Part shown: in pieces, positions 53,905 through 62,432 of the stretch | How the letters are laid out: each line of letters opens with the position of its first letter | Position numbering within the stretch: the stretch's first letter is position 1 | DNA from: Candidatus Colimorpha onthohippi | GTDB taxonomy: Bacteria; Bacteroidota; Bacteroidia; Bacteroidales; P3 | Reading direction: 5' to 3' | DNA length: 64,000 bases | Assembly (NCBI GenBank): GCA_018064565.1 | Contig: JAGHVA010000052.1 | Span: 1-64,000, forward strand | Position numbers and translations under genes: made by a program | Notes under the pieces: generated by a model | Databases searched by the model: none | Seen by the model: only the letters and a program-made list of their open reading frames with translations | What the model was told of the DNA's origin: nothing

Positions 53905-54702
53905 CTAATGATTTTGTTCTGTTTCTGGCTCAAACTCTTGTACCTGATTCTGCTTCGGTTGCCCCAACTCGTACAGTGTTGCATACTTCATAAAGGTATA
54001 GTGTGCGTTCAGCCTACACACCGTGTAACCAGCATATCCATCCAATACCCCCATGCGAATCAGGTAATCGCGCACAAAAGTCCACAACGAGTGGTACATA
54101 GCCCCCCAACGGCAAGTGCGCTGCCCTCTATCATACGCCTTTTGGGCATCAAGCAAGTAATAACGCGGCTGACGCCGTGCATGATCTTCGATGCTGTAGT
54201 ACGAGTAGTGCTCTAAGTCGCCCATAAGCGTTACTACCTGCATATCCGCTGCATAGCACAACGTCTCGTGAATGGAGCCCTCCCACTGCGCCATGCCAGC
54301 CTTCCACAAGCGCACTTTGGCATCTGGATACCAACCGCAGTGATGAATCCAAGAACCGCAGTAATTCGTCAACCGCTTCACTCTATACACTACCCCATCG
54401 GCAAAACCCTGCTGTTTCAAATCCAACAGTTGCTGGCGCAATCGTGGCGACAGCGCCTCGTCTGCGTCGATCGAGAGAATCCAGTCGCCCTGAGCCAATT
54501 GGTTGGCAAAATTTTTCTGTTCGGCATAGCCCTCCCAATCGTGATGCTCCCATCGCACTCCATACCTGTCACAAATGGCCTTGGTAGCATCGGTGGATCC
54601 CGAATCTACTACTACCACCTCGTCCGCCACGCCTTGCAACGACTTCAGACAACGCCCGATATTGCGCTCCTCATTCTGTGTTATGACGACTGCCGAAAGC
54701 AT
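53905..54702 (-). CDS. glycosyltransferase family 2 (KdtX/WaaE-type)
   Basis: This 265-residue cytosolic protein has the GT-A features MLSAVVITQNEERNIGRCL, EVVVVDSGSTDATKAIC and the DxD motif in WILSIDADEALS, followed by GSWIHHCGWYPDAKVRLW. This is the pattern of LPS core glycosyltransferases of the WaaE/KdtX type. Its promoter is divergent from that of the GT4 gene, so both are glycan genes facing away from a shared control region. Confidence 0.88.
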   Translation of the reverse strand: MLSAVVITQNEERNIGRCLKSLQGVADEVVVVDSGSTDATKAICDRYGVRWEHHDWEGYAEQKNFANQLAQGDWILSIDADEALSPRLRQQLLDLKQQGFADGVVYRVKRLTNYCGSWIHHCGWYPDAKVRLWKAGMAQWEGSIHETLCYAADMQVVTLMGDLEHYSYYSIEDHARRQPRYYLLDAQKAYDRGQRTCRWGAMYHSLWTFVRDYLIRMGVLDGYAGYTVCRLNAHYTFMKYATLYELGQPKQNQVQEFEPETEQNH

Positions 54703-54847
54703 GGCTTGACAAATTTAAGGACAGATAATAATATAAACCATGAGTATTGCACGCAGAATCCTGAACCACACACACCTCCAAACATCTCAAAAGATGCTGA
54801 AACACTACAAAATCGGACTCATGCAAAGCAATATATCACGAAAAATG

Positions 54848-54855
54848 CAAAGGTA
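54848..54855 (-). promoter_or_regulatory. -7 promoter box for the GT2-trmH operon
   Basis: On the minus strand this is TACCTTTG within CGTACCTTTGC, a full match to the consensus. It is about 146 bases upstream of the GT2 start, 14 bp from the opposite-facing box at 54870-54877. Confidence 0.6.
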
Positions 54856-54869
54856 CGACATTTTTTTAT

Positions 54870-54877
54870 TACTTTTG
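54870..54877 (+). promoter_or_regulatory. -7 promoter box for the GT4 gene
   Basis: TACTTTTG matches TAnnTTTG and lies about 100 bases upstream of the GT4 ATG at 54977. No other gene is present in the 274-bp intergenic region 54703-54976. Confidence 0.55.
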
Positions 54878-54976
54878 CAATTTCTAACAAATAGATTTGT
54901 CTAATTAGCCAGACAGATGGCCATCTCCACGCGGCATTGGGAGAGGCAACACGAGAAACAAAAAAAACATAATACC

Positions 54977-56089
54977 ATGATTATCGGATACGATGCCAAA
55001 CGGGCATTCAACAACAAGACAGGATTAGGCAATTATAGTCGCATGATTATCAGTGGCATCGCCTCCGCTTACCGCGACTGCGAGTGTGTACTCTACACTC
55101 CTATGATTGACGATGAGTTGGCTGGCTATTTTAGAGGTATTGGCAATGTGTCGTCGCGGCAGCCATTGGGTCTGGAACGAATGTTTCCCGCATGGTGGCG
55201 AAGTCGCGGCTTGGCTCGACAAGTACGCAACGATGAGATAGATATATTCCACGGACTTTCGCATGAGTTGCCTCACGGACTGCCCAATGATGTGAAAAAG
55301 GTTGTAACCATGCACGACCTTGTAGCGTGGCGCTATCCTCATTTCTTTACTAAATTCGATGCACGGACGCACCAAAAAAAGCAGACCTACGCCTGCCAAA
55401 GTGCAGATGTAGTAATTGCGATAAGCGAGCAGACCAAGCGCGACCTAATAGAGATTATGAATGTACCCGCAGATCGCATACAAGTGGTGTACCAGTCGTG
55501 TGATGACGTGTTTTGGTATCCGATAGAAGAATATGACAAGCAGGAGACACGCAAAAAGTACAACCTACCCGACAACTACCTTATCTGCGTTGGCACCATC
55601 GAAAGCCGCAAAAACCAGTTGTCGGTAATACATGCCATGGAGCAGGTGGAACCCGACATGCACCTTGTTATCGTAGGTCGGAAGCGCGCTGCCTATGCCG
55701 AGACGGTAATGGCAGAGGTCAAAAAGCACCCTAACCGTATCCATGTGATTCAGGATGCCGATTTCGATGATTTCCCCTACTTGTATGCCTGTAGCCGTGG
55801 AGCGGTTTACATGTCGCATTTTGAAGGGTTCGGAATCCCTATTATTGAAGCCATGTGCTGCGGTGTGCCTGTTCTCACCTCCAACTGCTCTTCTATGCCT
55901 GAAGCAGGTGGCGATGCCGCACTATATGCCGACCCTAAAAACATTGACGAAATTGCAGCACAAATCAACCGGCTCATCAACGATGAAGCCTTGCGTACGG
56001 ATCTCTTAGCAAAAGCCGAAATCCAACGAAACAAATTCACCCACGACAAAATCATCAACAACATGTACAACTTGTACTGCCAACTGTAA
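54977..56089 (+). CDS. glycosyltransferase family 4
   Basis: From the ATG at 54977 (MIIGYDAKRAFNNKTGLGNYS) this encodes 370 residues; the in-frame ATG at 54917 adds a non-conserved basic leader. It has the GT-B features of GT4: an N-terminal acceptor half (IFHGLSHELP; TMHDLVAWRYP), and a C-terminal nucleotide-sugar site (ICVGTIESRKNQL; VYMSHFEGFGIPIIEAMCCGVPVL) containing the E-x7-E motif. It probably acts on a mannosyl or similar acceptor in surface glycan synthesis. It converges on secA over a 327-bp gap with repeats and a terminator. Confidence 0.88.
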   Translation: MIIGYDAKRAFNNKTGLGNYSRMIISGIASAYRDCECVLYTPMIDDELAGYFRGIGNVSSRQPLGLERMFPAWWRSRGLARQVRNDEIDIFHGLSHELPHGLPNDVKKVVTMHDLVAWRYPHFFTKFDARTHQKKQTYACQSADVVIAISEQTKRDLIEIMNVPADRIQVVYQSCDDVFWYPIEEYDKQETRKKYNLPDNYLICVGTIESRKNQLSVIHAMEQVEPDMHLVIVGRKRAAYAETVMAEVKKHPNRIHVIQDADFDDFPYLYACSRGAVYMSHFEGFGIPIIEAMCCGVPVLTSNCSSMPEAGGDAALYADPKNIDEIAAQINRLINDEALRTDLLAKAEIQRNKFTHDKIINNMYNLYCQL

Positions 56090-56207
56090 CCAAGATTAAG
56101 GAAGAAAGCTTGCCGTAGGTATGCGATAAACGATAGGGCTTGCTCCGAACGATATAGCCTGAAAGACTTATAGTCCTAACCATAGAGCAGAGCAAAACGA
56201 TTCCCCT

Positions 56208-56340
56208 GGGCTTCGGCAAAAATGCCGAAGAAGTGCAAAAGCCTCATGCTTGGGCAGGCAGCACCCCCGGGCTTCGGCAAAAATGCTGAAGAAGTGCAAA
56301 AGCCTCTTACATGGAAAGCAGCACCTCGGGCTTCGGCCTA
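56208..56340. repeat. tandem 60-bp repeat with internal hairpins
   Basis: Two full units (56208 and 56269) and a partial third (56328) with a period of about 60 bp. Each full unit reads GGGCTTCGGCAAAAATGC followed by YGAAGAAGTGCAAAAGCCTC. The first contains the hairpin CTTCGGCA-AAAA-TGCCGAAG. A GCAGCACC block precedes units 2 and 3. It sits between the convergent GT4 and secA genes, directly before the terminator. Confidence 0.75.
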
Positions 56341-56343
56341 CTA

Positions 56344-56393
56344 AAATAAAACAACAGCACTTGTAAGTTCTCACAAGTGCTGTTGTTTTATTT
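56344..56393. terminator. bidirectional rho-independent terminator
   Basis: A perfect 21-bp stem: 56344-56364 (ending CAACAGCACTTGT) pairs with 56373-56393 (starting ACAAGTGCTGTTG), around an 8-base loop. A/T-rich ends (AAATAAAA, TTTTATTT) provide U-tracts on both strands. It would terminate both the GT4 and secA transcripts. Confidence 0.92.
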
Positions 56394-56416
56394 GATCGGC
56401 ATTTCAGCAGTATTGC

Positions 56417-59400
56417 TTACGCCTCGCGTCCATGGCAGTTTTTGTATTTCTTGCCCGAACCGCATGGGCAAAGATCATTGCGACCTACATGTTTCTCCAC
56501 ATGAACGGGTTGGGGCTTAGGCTGCTGCCCCATACGCTGTGAGGCAGCCTGATTCATGGCATGCGACGATTGCGACACATTGTCAACACTGGCGTGAGAG
56601 GTACGAAGTCCCTTGTCGCTGCGCTGCGGCTGACGCGCCTCGCGGACATCACTATTCTCGCTCACAGGCAACGATGCCCGCGAAAGGAATGAGGCTATAT
56701 GACGGTTAACCTCGAGAAGCATTTTCTCAAAAAGGTTGAAACTCTCAAACTTATAAATCAAGAGCGGGTCTTTCTGCTCATAAGTGGCATTCTGGACAGA
56801 GGTCTTCAAATCGTCCAACTCCCGCAGATGATCTTTCCACAAGTCGTCAATGATAGCCAAAGTGATGTTTTTCTCGATAGCCAACTCAATCTCACGACCT
56901 TGACTTTCAAACGCCTTGCGCACTGGGACAATGGCTTGCATAGTCTTGACCCCGTCGGTAATGGGGAATACTACATTCTGATACTGGGTATTCTCATAGC
57001 AATGCTTGATAAATGGGAAAGCCACTTCGCCCAAGCGTTGCATACGCTGTTTGAATCCACCAAAAGTGAGTTCGTACAGCTTATCGACCGCATCAGCACG
57101 CTTCATGCCCATCAACTCTCGTTCCGTATAGGGCAACTCACAAGCAAAGACGCGTATCATTTCGAGTTTTAACGCCTCAAAATCATGATTTTCGGACGCT
57201 TGGTCATACAGCATCTCACAAGTATCAAAGAACGTATTTGAGATATCAATCGACAACCGGTCGCCATACAAAGCGTTGCGCCGCTTGTTGTAAATCACCG
57301 TACGTTGGTTATTCATCACATCGTCGTATTCCAGAAGGCGCTTACGCATACCGAAGTTGTTCTCTTCCACTTTTTTCTGCGCACGCTCTACCGTCTTGGT
57401 AATCATAGAATGCTGGATAACCTCACCCTCTTGCAGACCCATGCGGTCCATCACTTTGGAGATACGCTCCGACCCAAACAGACGCATCAAGTCGTCCTCG
57501 AGCGAAACAAAGAAGAGCGAGCTACCTGGGTCGCCCTGACGACCTGAACGGCCACGCAACTGACGATCTACACGACGGCTCTCGTGACGCTCGGTGCCGA
57601 TAATAGCCAAGCCTCCAGCCTCTTTGACACCTCCACGAAGTTTGATATCGGTACCACGACCAGCCATATTGGTGGCAATGGTAACCTTGCCTGGCTGACC
57701 TGCCTCTGCCACAATATCCGCCTCTTTCTGATGCAACTTAGCATTCAAGACATTATGTGGGATATGCTTGAACTTGAGCATCTTGGATAGCAACTCGGAA
57801 GTCTCGACACTGGTAGTACCCACAAGTACGGGGCGCCCTTCACCTATCAACCGCTCCACCTCGTCGATGACAGCCTTGAATTTCTCTCGTTTGGTCTTAT
57901 AAACCATATCGTCCATATCGTTGCGAGCTATAGGACGATTGGTGGGGATTACCACCACATCGAGCTTGTAAATATCCCAAAACTCCTTGGCCTCAGTTTC
58001 TGCAGTACCTGTCATACCCGCCAACTTCTTATACATGCGGAAATAGTTCTGCAAAGTAATGGTGGCGTAAGTCTGCGTTGCCGCCTCCACTTTAGCGTTT
58101 TCTTTGGCCTCAACAGCTTGATGCAACCCATCGCTCCAACGGCGACCCTCCATGATACGACCCGTCTGCTCATCTACTATCTTAACTTGGTTGTCTTCGG
58201 TAACGATATAATCGACATCACGTTCAAACAAAGTGTAGGCCTTGAGCAACTGGTCAACAGTATGCACACGATCAGACTGGATAGCAAAATCTGAATAAAT
58301 CTGCTCCTTGCGGGTGGCTTTTTCTTCGGCCGAGAGGTCTAAATGCTCCAATTCGGCTATCTCAGACCCGATGTCGGGCAACTGATAGAACTTTCTATTC
58401 TCACCCATATCCGCCAAAAAGTCCATACCCTTATCAGTAAGCTCTACCTGACGGTTTTTCTCATCGATGGTGAAATAGAGTTCATCGTCAATGATGTGCA
58501 TATACTTATTTTGCTCCTGCATATAGAAGTTCTCGGTACGCTGCAAAATAGTCTTAATACCCGTCTCTGAAAGGAATTTGATCAGTGCTTTGTTTTTGGG
58601 CAAACCACGATAGGCACGCAGCAACAACTTGGCGGCATCCTGCTCGGGCTTGGGATCGGGGTCGGTAGCAAGAGCCTTCTTGGCGTCTGCCAAAATCTGC
58701 GTACAGAGCGTTCGTTGAGCATTGTACAATCGTTCAATAACGGGTTTGAAACGATAAAACTCCTGCTCATCATCGCCTTTACCCGTAGGACCTGATATAA
58801 TCAGAGGGGTTCGCGCATCATCGATAAGCACCGAGTCCACCTCATCAACAATAGCATAGTTATGTCCACGTTGTACCAACTCTTCTGGCGAACGGCTCAT
58901 GTTGTCGCGCAGGTAGTCAAAGCCAAACTCGTTGTTGGTACCATAGGTAATGTCGCACATATAAGCATTACGGCGAGCCTGACTATGAGGTTCATGCTTG
59001 TCTATACAATCCACTGTAAGACCATGAAATTCAAACAGCATACCCATCCACTCCGAGTCACGCTTAGCCAGATAATCGTTGACCGTTACAACATGAACGC
59101 CTTTGCCTGGCAACGCGTTGAGATAAACGGGGAGGGTAGCCACAAGGGTCTTACCTTCGCCAGTTGCCATCTCAGCAATCTTGCCACTATGCAACACCGA
59201 TCCACCGATAATCTGCACATCGTAGTGTACCATATCCCAACGGATAGTATTGCCACCAGCCGTCCACGATGTGGCATAGAAAGCCTTGTCGCCCTCGATG
59301 CGGACACTGGGGTGCGATGCGCTGAGATCGCGGTCGTGCTGGGTAGCAGTAACCTCAACCTCTTCACTATTGGCAAAACGGTTAGCGGTCTCTTTGACAA

Positions 59401-59737
59401 CGGCAAACGCCTCGGGCAAAATCTGATTGAGCACCTCCTGTGTCTTGTCGTACGACAACTTCTCTAAATTGTCAATATCCTTGTAGAGTTGCTCTTTTTC
59501 TTCTACTGGCATATCATACTCAGCATCGATACGGGCGTGGAGCGAATCCAATTGAGACACCTCTTCTTGAATGGTTTCGGCTATTAGTTTGCGAAACTCA
59601 ACGGTTTTGGCGCGAAGTTCATCGTTGCTAAGCGATTGAATGGACGGATATATTGCAGTAGTAGCATCCAAAAAAGGTTGTACCTCTTTGAGGTCCCGTT
59701 GCGACTTGTCGCCAAAGAGTTTTTTAAGAAAATCCAT
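56417..59737 (-). CDS. secA: protein translocase SecA
   Basis: From the ATG at 59737 (MDFLKKLFGDKSQRD) this encodes 1106 residues; the in-frame ATG at 59797 adds a non-conserved leader. SecA drives proteins through SecYEG with ATP. Visible are the first nucleotide site (MATGEGKTLVATLP), DEVDSVLIDDARTPLIISGP, the second helicase half (TNMAGRGTDIKL; QLRGRSGRQGDPG), and the C-terminal zinc-binding SEC-C motif (CPCGSGKKYKNCHG). The length, with inserts in the first half, is usual for Bacteroidota. Confidence 0.96.
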   Translation of the reverse strand: MDFLKKLFGDKSQRDLKEVQPFLDATTAIYPSIQSLSNDELRAKTVEFRKLIAETIQEEVSQLDSLHARIDAEYDMPVEEKEQLYKDIDNLEKLSYDKTQEVLNQILPEAFAVVKETANRFANSEEVEVTATQHDRDLSASHPSVRIEGDKAFYATSWTAGGNTIRWDMVHYDVQIIGGSVLHSGKIAEMATGEGKTLVATLPVYLNALPGKGVHVVTVNDYLAKRDSEWMGMLFEFHGLTVDCIDKHEPHSQARRNAYMCDITYGTNNEFGFDYLRDNMSRSPEELVQRGHNYAIVDEVDSVLIDDARTPLIISGPTGKGDDEQEFYRFKPVIERLYNAQRTLCTQILADAKKALATDPDPKPEQDAAKLLLRAYRGLPKNKALIKFLSETGIKTILQRTENFYMQEQNKYMHIIDDELYFTIDEKNRQVELTDKGMDFLADMGENRKFYQLPDIGSEIAELEHLDLSAEEKATRKEQIYSDFAIQSDRVHTVDQLLKAYTLFERDVDYIVTEDNQVKIVDEQTGRIMEGRRWSDGLHQAVEAKENAKVEAATQTYATITLQNYFRMYKKLAGMTGTAETEAKEFWDIYKLDVVVIPTNRPIARNDMDDMVYKTKREKFKAVIDEVERLIGEGRPVLVGTTSVETSELLSKMLKFKHIPHNVLNAKLHQKEADIVAEAGQPGKVTIATNMAGRGTDIKLRGGVKEAGGLAIIGTERHESRRVDRQLRGRSGRQGDPGSSLFFVSLEDDLMRLFGSERISKVMDRMGLQEGEVIQHSMITKTVERAQKKVEENNFGMRKRLLEYDDVMNNQRTVIYNKRRNALYGDRLSIDISNTFFDTCEMLYDQASENHDFEALKLEMIRVFACELPYTERELMGMKRADAVDKLYELTFGGFKQRMQRLGEVAFPFIKHCYENTQYQNVVFPITDGVKTMQAIVPVRKAFESQGREIELAIEKNITLAIIDDLWKDHLRELDDLKTSVQNATYEQKDPLLIYKFESFNLFEKMLLEVNRHIASFLSRASLPVSENSDVREARQPQRSDKGLRTSHASVDNVSQSSHAMNQAASQRMGQQPKPQPVHVEKHVGRNDLCPCGSGKKYKNCHGREA

Positions 59738-59893
59738 GAAACTGAAATAAGAATTTAACATAGAAAACAAATCACCCTTATACATTTGTTCATGCACAAA
59801 GGAGATAGCCTCTATTTATTATTGATACAAAACTATTAACAATCAAAATATTACAATCTTTCACATGTTTCATAACAACCCATGCGAAAGATG

Positions 59894-59901
59894 CAAAGAT
59901 A
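59894..59901 (-). promoter_or_regulatory. -7 promoter box for secA
   Basis: CAAAGATA is TATCTTTG on the minus strand, about 157 bases upstream of the secA ATG. The -33 box is not clear. Confidence 0.6.
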
Positions 59902-59969
59902 CAAAAAAAACTGAAATGAACACCGCGAGAATTGGCGACAAAAAACGTAGGACGGACAAGGAAAGGCAA

Positions 59970-60812
59970 TCAGCAATAGTAGCGTTCTCCATCTTGCGCC
60001 AGCTGCACGTCAGGAAATTCCGACTGAGCTTGTAGCAAGAGCTGATCCATTTTGTCTTTGTAACGGAGGCTGAAATGGGTAAGCAGGAGTTTACGAACAC
60101 CTGCGCTATGCGCCACACGAGCCGCCTGCCGAGCCGTAAGATGTTGTTTTTGTGCAGCGACGCTCTCAAAATCATCACAAAACGTACTTTCTATACACAA
60201 CAGGTCGGCTTGTTGAATACGCTGCGGCAACATGTCAAATAGGCAGGTGTCGGAGCAATAAACATACCGCTTAACATAAGGCAACTGCTCGTAGGAGACA
60301 TCGCTTTGCGACCAACTATAACGCGACACTCTGGGCAACTGATCTACCATATAGCCGAATGTCGGCACTGAATGACAGATTGGGAAAGCACTGACTCTGC
60401 AACGAGAGTTACAAAATACCATAACCGGTGGCGCATCTATCGGCATATCATCGGGCAACTCCAAATACGACACTGGGAAATCGATATGGCTCTGCGACAC
60501 CTGATTCATCATCTGCAACGCCTGACGGATGCCCTGCGGCCCCACTATGACGATAGGATCTTTACGACCATGCAAGTGCATCGACGAGAGCAATCCTGGC
60601 AAGCCAAAGAAATGATCTCCGTGCAGATGCGAGACGCACACGAGCGACACACTCTGCATTTTTTGGTGATACTGACGAATATTCACCTGCGTACCCTCAC
60701 CACAATCAAGCAACATCCTGAACCCACGAATATTGACCACCTGCGCAGCACAACTGCGAGATGGTGTGGGAACCGCTGCCCCTGACCCTAATATGGTAGT
60801 ATAAAAATCCAA
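59970..60812 (-). CDS. rnz: ribonuclease Z
   Basis: This metallo-beta-lactamase-fold endonuclease trims tRNA 3' ends. The metal motif HLHGDH (CVSHLHGDHFFGLPGLL), LLDCGEGTQ, YCSDTCLF and the C-terminal THFSLRY are present. I chose the TTG at 60812 (LDFYTTILGSGAAVPTPSR), which gives 280 residues and starts at the family N-terminus; an ATG at 60875 would add 21 non-conserved residues (MVLTTSLVGYC...). The gene follows susD by about 50-110 bp on the same strand. Confidence 0.9.
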   Translation of the reverse strand: MDFYTTILGSGAAVPTPSRSCAAQVVNIRGFRMLLDCGEGTQVNIRQYHQKMQSVSLVCVSHLHGDHFFGLPGLLSSMHLHGRKDPIVIVGPQGIRQALQMMNQVSQSHIDFPVSYLELPDDMPIDAPPVMVFCNSRCRVSAFPICHSVPTFGYMVDQLPRVSRYSWSQSDVSYEQLPYVKRYVYCSDTCLFDMLPQRIQQADLLCIESTFCDDFESVAAQKQHLTARQAARVAHSAGVRKLLLTHFSLRYKDKMDQLLLQAQSEFPDVQLAQDGERYYC

Positions 60813-60926
60813 CCTACAACCGCTTATTAAAAAATAATTTTGACAATAACCAACAAGGGAGGTTGTGAGCACCATTTATAAATAAACGGCTATTGCAAAG
60901 CAATAAACACTCAACCAACAAACAGA

Positions 60927-62399
60927 CTAATAAATACCCGTTCGGGTATCCCACCACATCTGTTTGCCCCAGTAATGGTCCACTTCGACTCCAGCATGCT
61001 GAGAGTAATGGTCATGATTGAGGTTGGCCTCTGTGTCTGGATACGGCAATGCCATGGGTACAGTGTTGTGCTGATTTTTGTGATAGACGCTACAAGGTGC
61101 AATTACAATGCCAACGGGCATACCCGTCATGCGGAACAACGACCAACCTTCGTCTGGATTCTTGAACAGCGAAATCCACCATTGTGTTACCAGTTGTTCC
61201 AGCGTTCCGTTGTAGCTACCTCCTTGCGTCAGGTAGTCATCAATCTCGTTAGAAGACAATCCGTTCTCATCTAACGACAGCGACACAGCCTTCTCGTATG
61301 CCGATTGTTGTGTGAACCCCTGAGTTTCAAACCCCTTTGAAGCAGCATACGCAATGGCAAAATAGGGCTCACAACTGCGCAACCAAGGCGAGAATCCAGA
61401 CTGATTGGATTTGTGGGTGAACCTCTCGCCAATAAGGCTGCATGCAGACGTATTGGCAGTAGTTTCAAGCCCGATAGGATGTCCCACATAAGGGTCAGTC
61501 GATATTCCCGCCAGATAGTTTGGGGTAGGATCAGCATATACGGGCAATCGCGGGTCGTCCAGCGACTTGAGTATATCTACAATGAGTTTGCTGATTCCTA
61601 CATCTTGACTACGAACTGCATAGAGTGCCGCCCATGGGTCACCATACTCCCTACCCCAACTATCAAAAAAGACGTTTTGAAGGTTAGACTCTGGCAACGG
61701 ATAACGGTCGGGATGCGACAATACCTTGCTGAACACCGCCTGCGACAACGTGGGGTCAGCACAAGCTATACGAGCAGCCATACGTAAACATAATGATGTG
61801 GCATAGCAACGCCATTTAAGAATGTCGCCCCCAAGCATTAAGTCGCCACACCCTATTTCGCCGCCATCTGGGCTCAACATCATGCAAGCGGAATCCAGCC
61901 TTTCTAACAACGAATGGTATATATCCTTCTGACAGTCATAGGCAGGCTGCACAATACCATCGTCCAACTGGCAAGCCTCACTATAAGGAATATCTCCATA
62001 ACGGTCGGTGGCTATCTGCCACACATTACACTCCAAGATGATGGAAGCTGCCTGGAGATTGCGCGATGATTGGTTGTTGTGCTGGATATCCTTCAGGTTT
62101 GCAACCAGTTGATACAACGACGTCCAACTATTGTCATTGTCTGCCGAAAAATAGGAATAGTAGCTGCGTTCTGGATAACTAATCTGCGAGACATATCCGC
62201 AGTAGGTGGACAACTCATATATCGACTCAGTGAGACCGAATAGACTATACGACCCAAAGCGTTCACAAAAGGCCAGCACATTGGTTGGCGGCACCTCAAC
62301 AGGACGGTCGGGGTCAGTATTGATAGTGTCAAAATCTTTGGTACATCCCGACAGATTCACCAATATCACCACCAGCAGAAATATATATAGTCTGTGCAT
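60927..62399 (-). CDS. SusD/RagB-family outer-membrane lipoprotein
   Basis: From the ATG at 62399 (MHRLYIFLLVVILVNLSGC) this encodes 490 residues with a lipobox LSGC and CTKDFDTINTDPDRP just after it, a typical SusD_N start. The helical TPR-like core and C-terminal domain follow. The group resembles the SusD/RagB-like family whose members ride on SusC TonB-dependent transporters and bind glycans or peptides. The partner SusC gene lies immediately upstream (33 bp). The substrate is unknown: no glycoside hydrolase is nearby. Confidence 0.88.
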   Translation of the reverse strand: MHRLYIFLLVVILVNLSGCTKDFDTINTDPDRPVEVPPTNVLAFCERFGSYSLFGLTESIYELSTYCGYVSQISYPERSYYSYFSADNDNSWTSLYQLVANLKDIQHNNQSSRNLQAASIILECNVWQIATDRYGDIPYSEACQLDDGIVQPAYDCQKDIYHSLLERLDSACMMLSPDGGEIGCGDLMLGGDILKWRCYATSLCLRMAARIACADPTLSQAVFSKVLSHPDRYPLPESNLQNVFFDSWGREYGDPWAALYAVRSQDVGISKLIVDILKSLDDPRLPVYADPTPNYLAGISTDPYVGHPIGLETTANTSACSLIGERFTHKSNQSGFSPWLRSCEPYFAIAYAASKGFETQGFTQQSAYEKAVSLSLDENGLSSNEIDDYLTQGGSYNGTLEQLVTQWWISLFKNPDEGWSLFRMTGMPVGIVIAPCSVYHKNQHNTVPMALPYPDTEANLNHDHYSQHAGVEVDHYWGKQMWWDTRTGIY

Positions 62400-62432
62400 A
62401 ATCAACAACAATAGACGTTATACCACAATAGA

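Noticed and set aside
56208..56340. CRISPR-like repeat-spacer pattern
   Set aside because: Only two full units and a fragment, the spacer segments share sequence, and there are no cas genes.
60813..60875. Upstream ATG as RNase Z start
   Set aside because: The extra 21 residues are not typical of the family; the TTG at 60812 places the start at the conserved first strand. The ATG remains possible.
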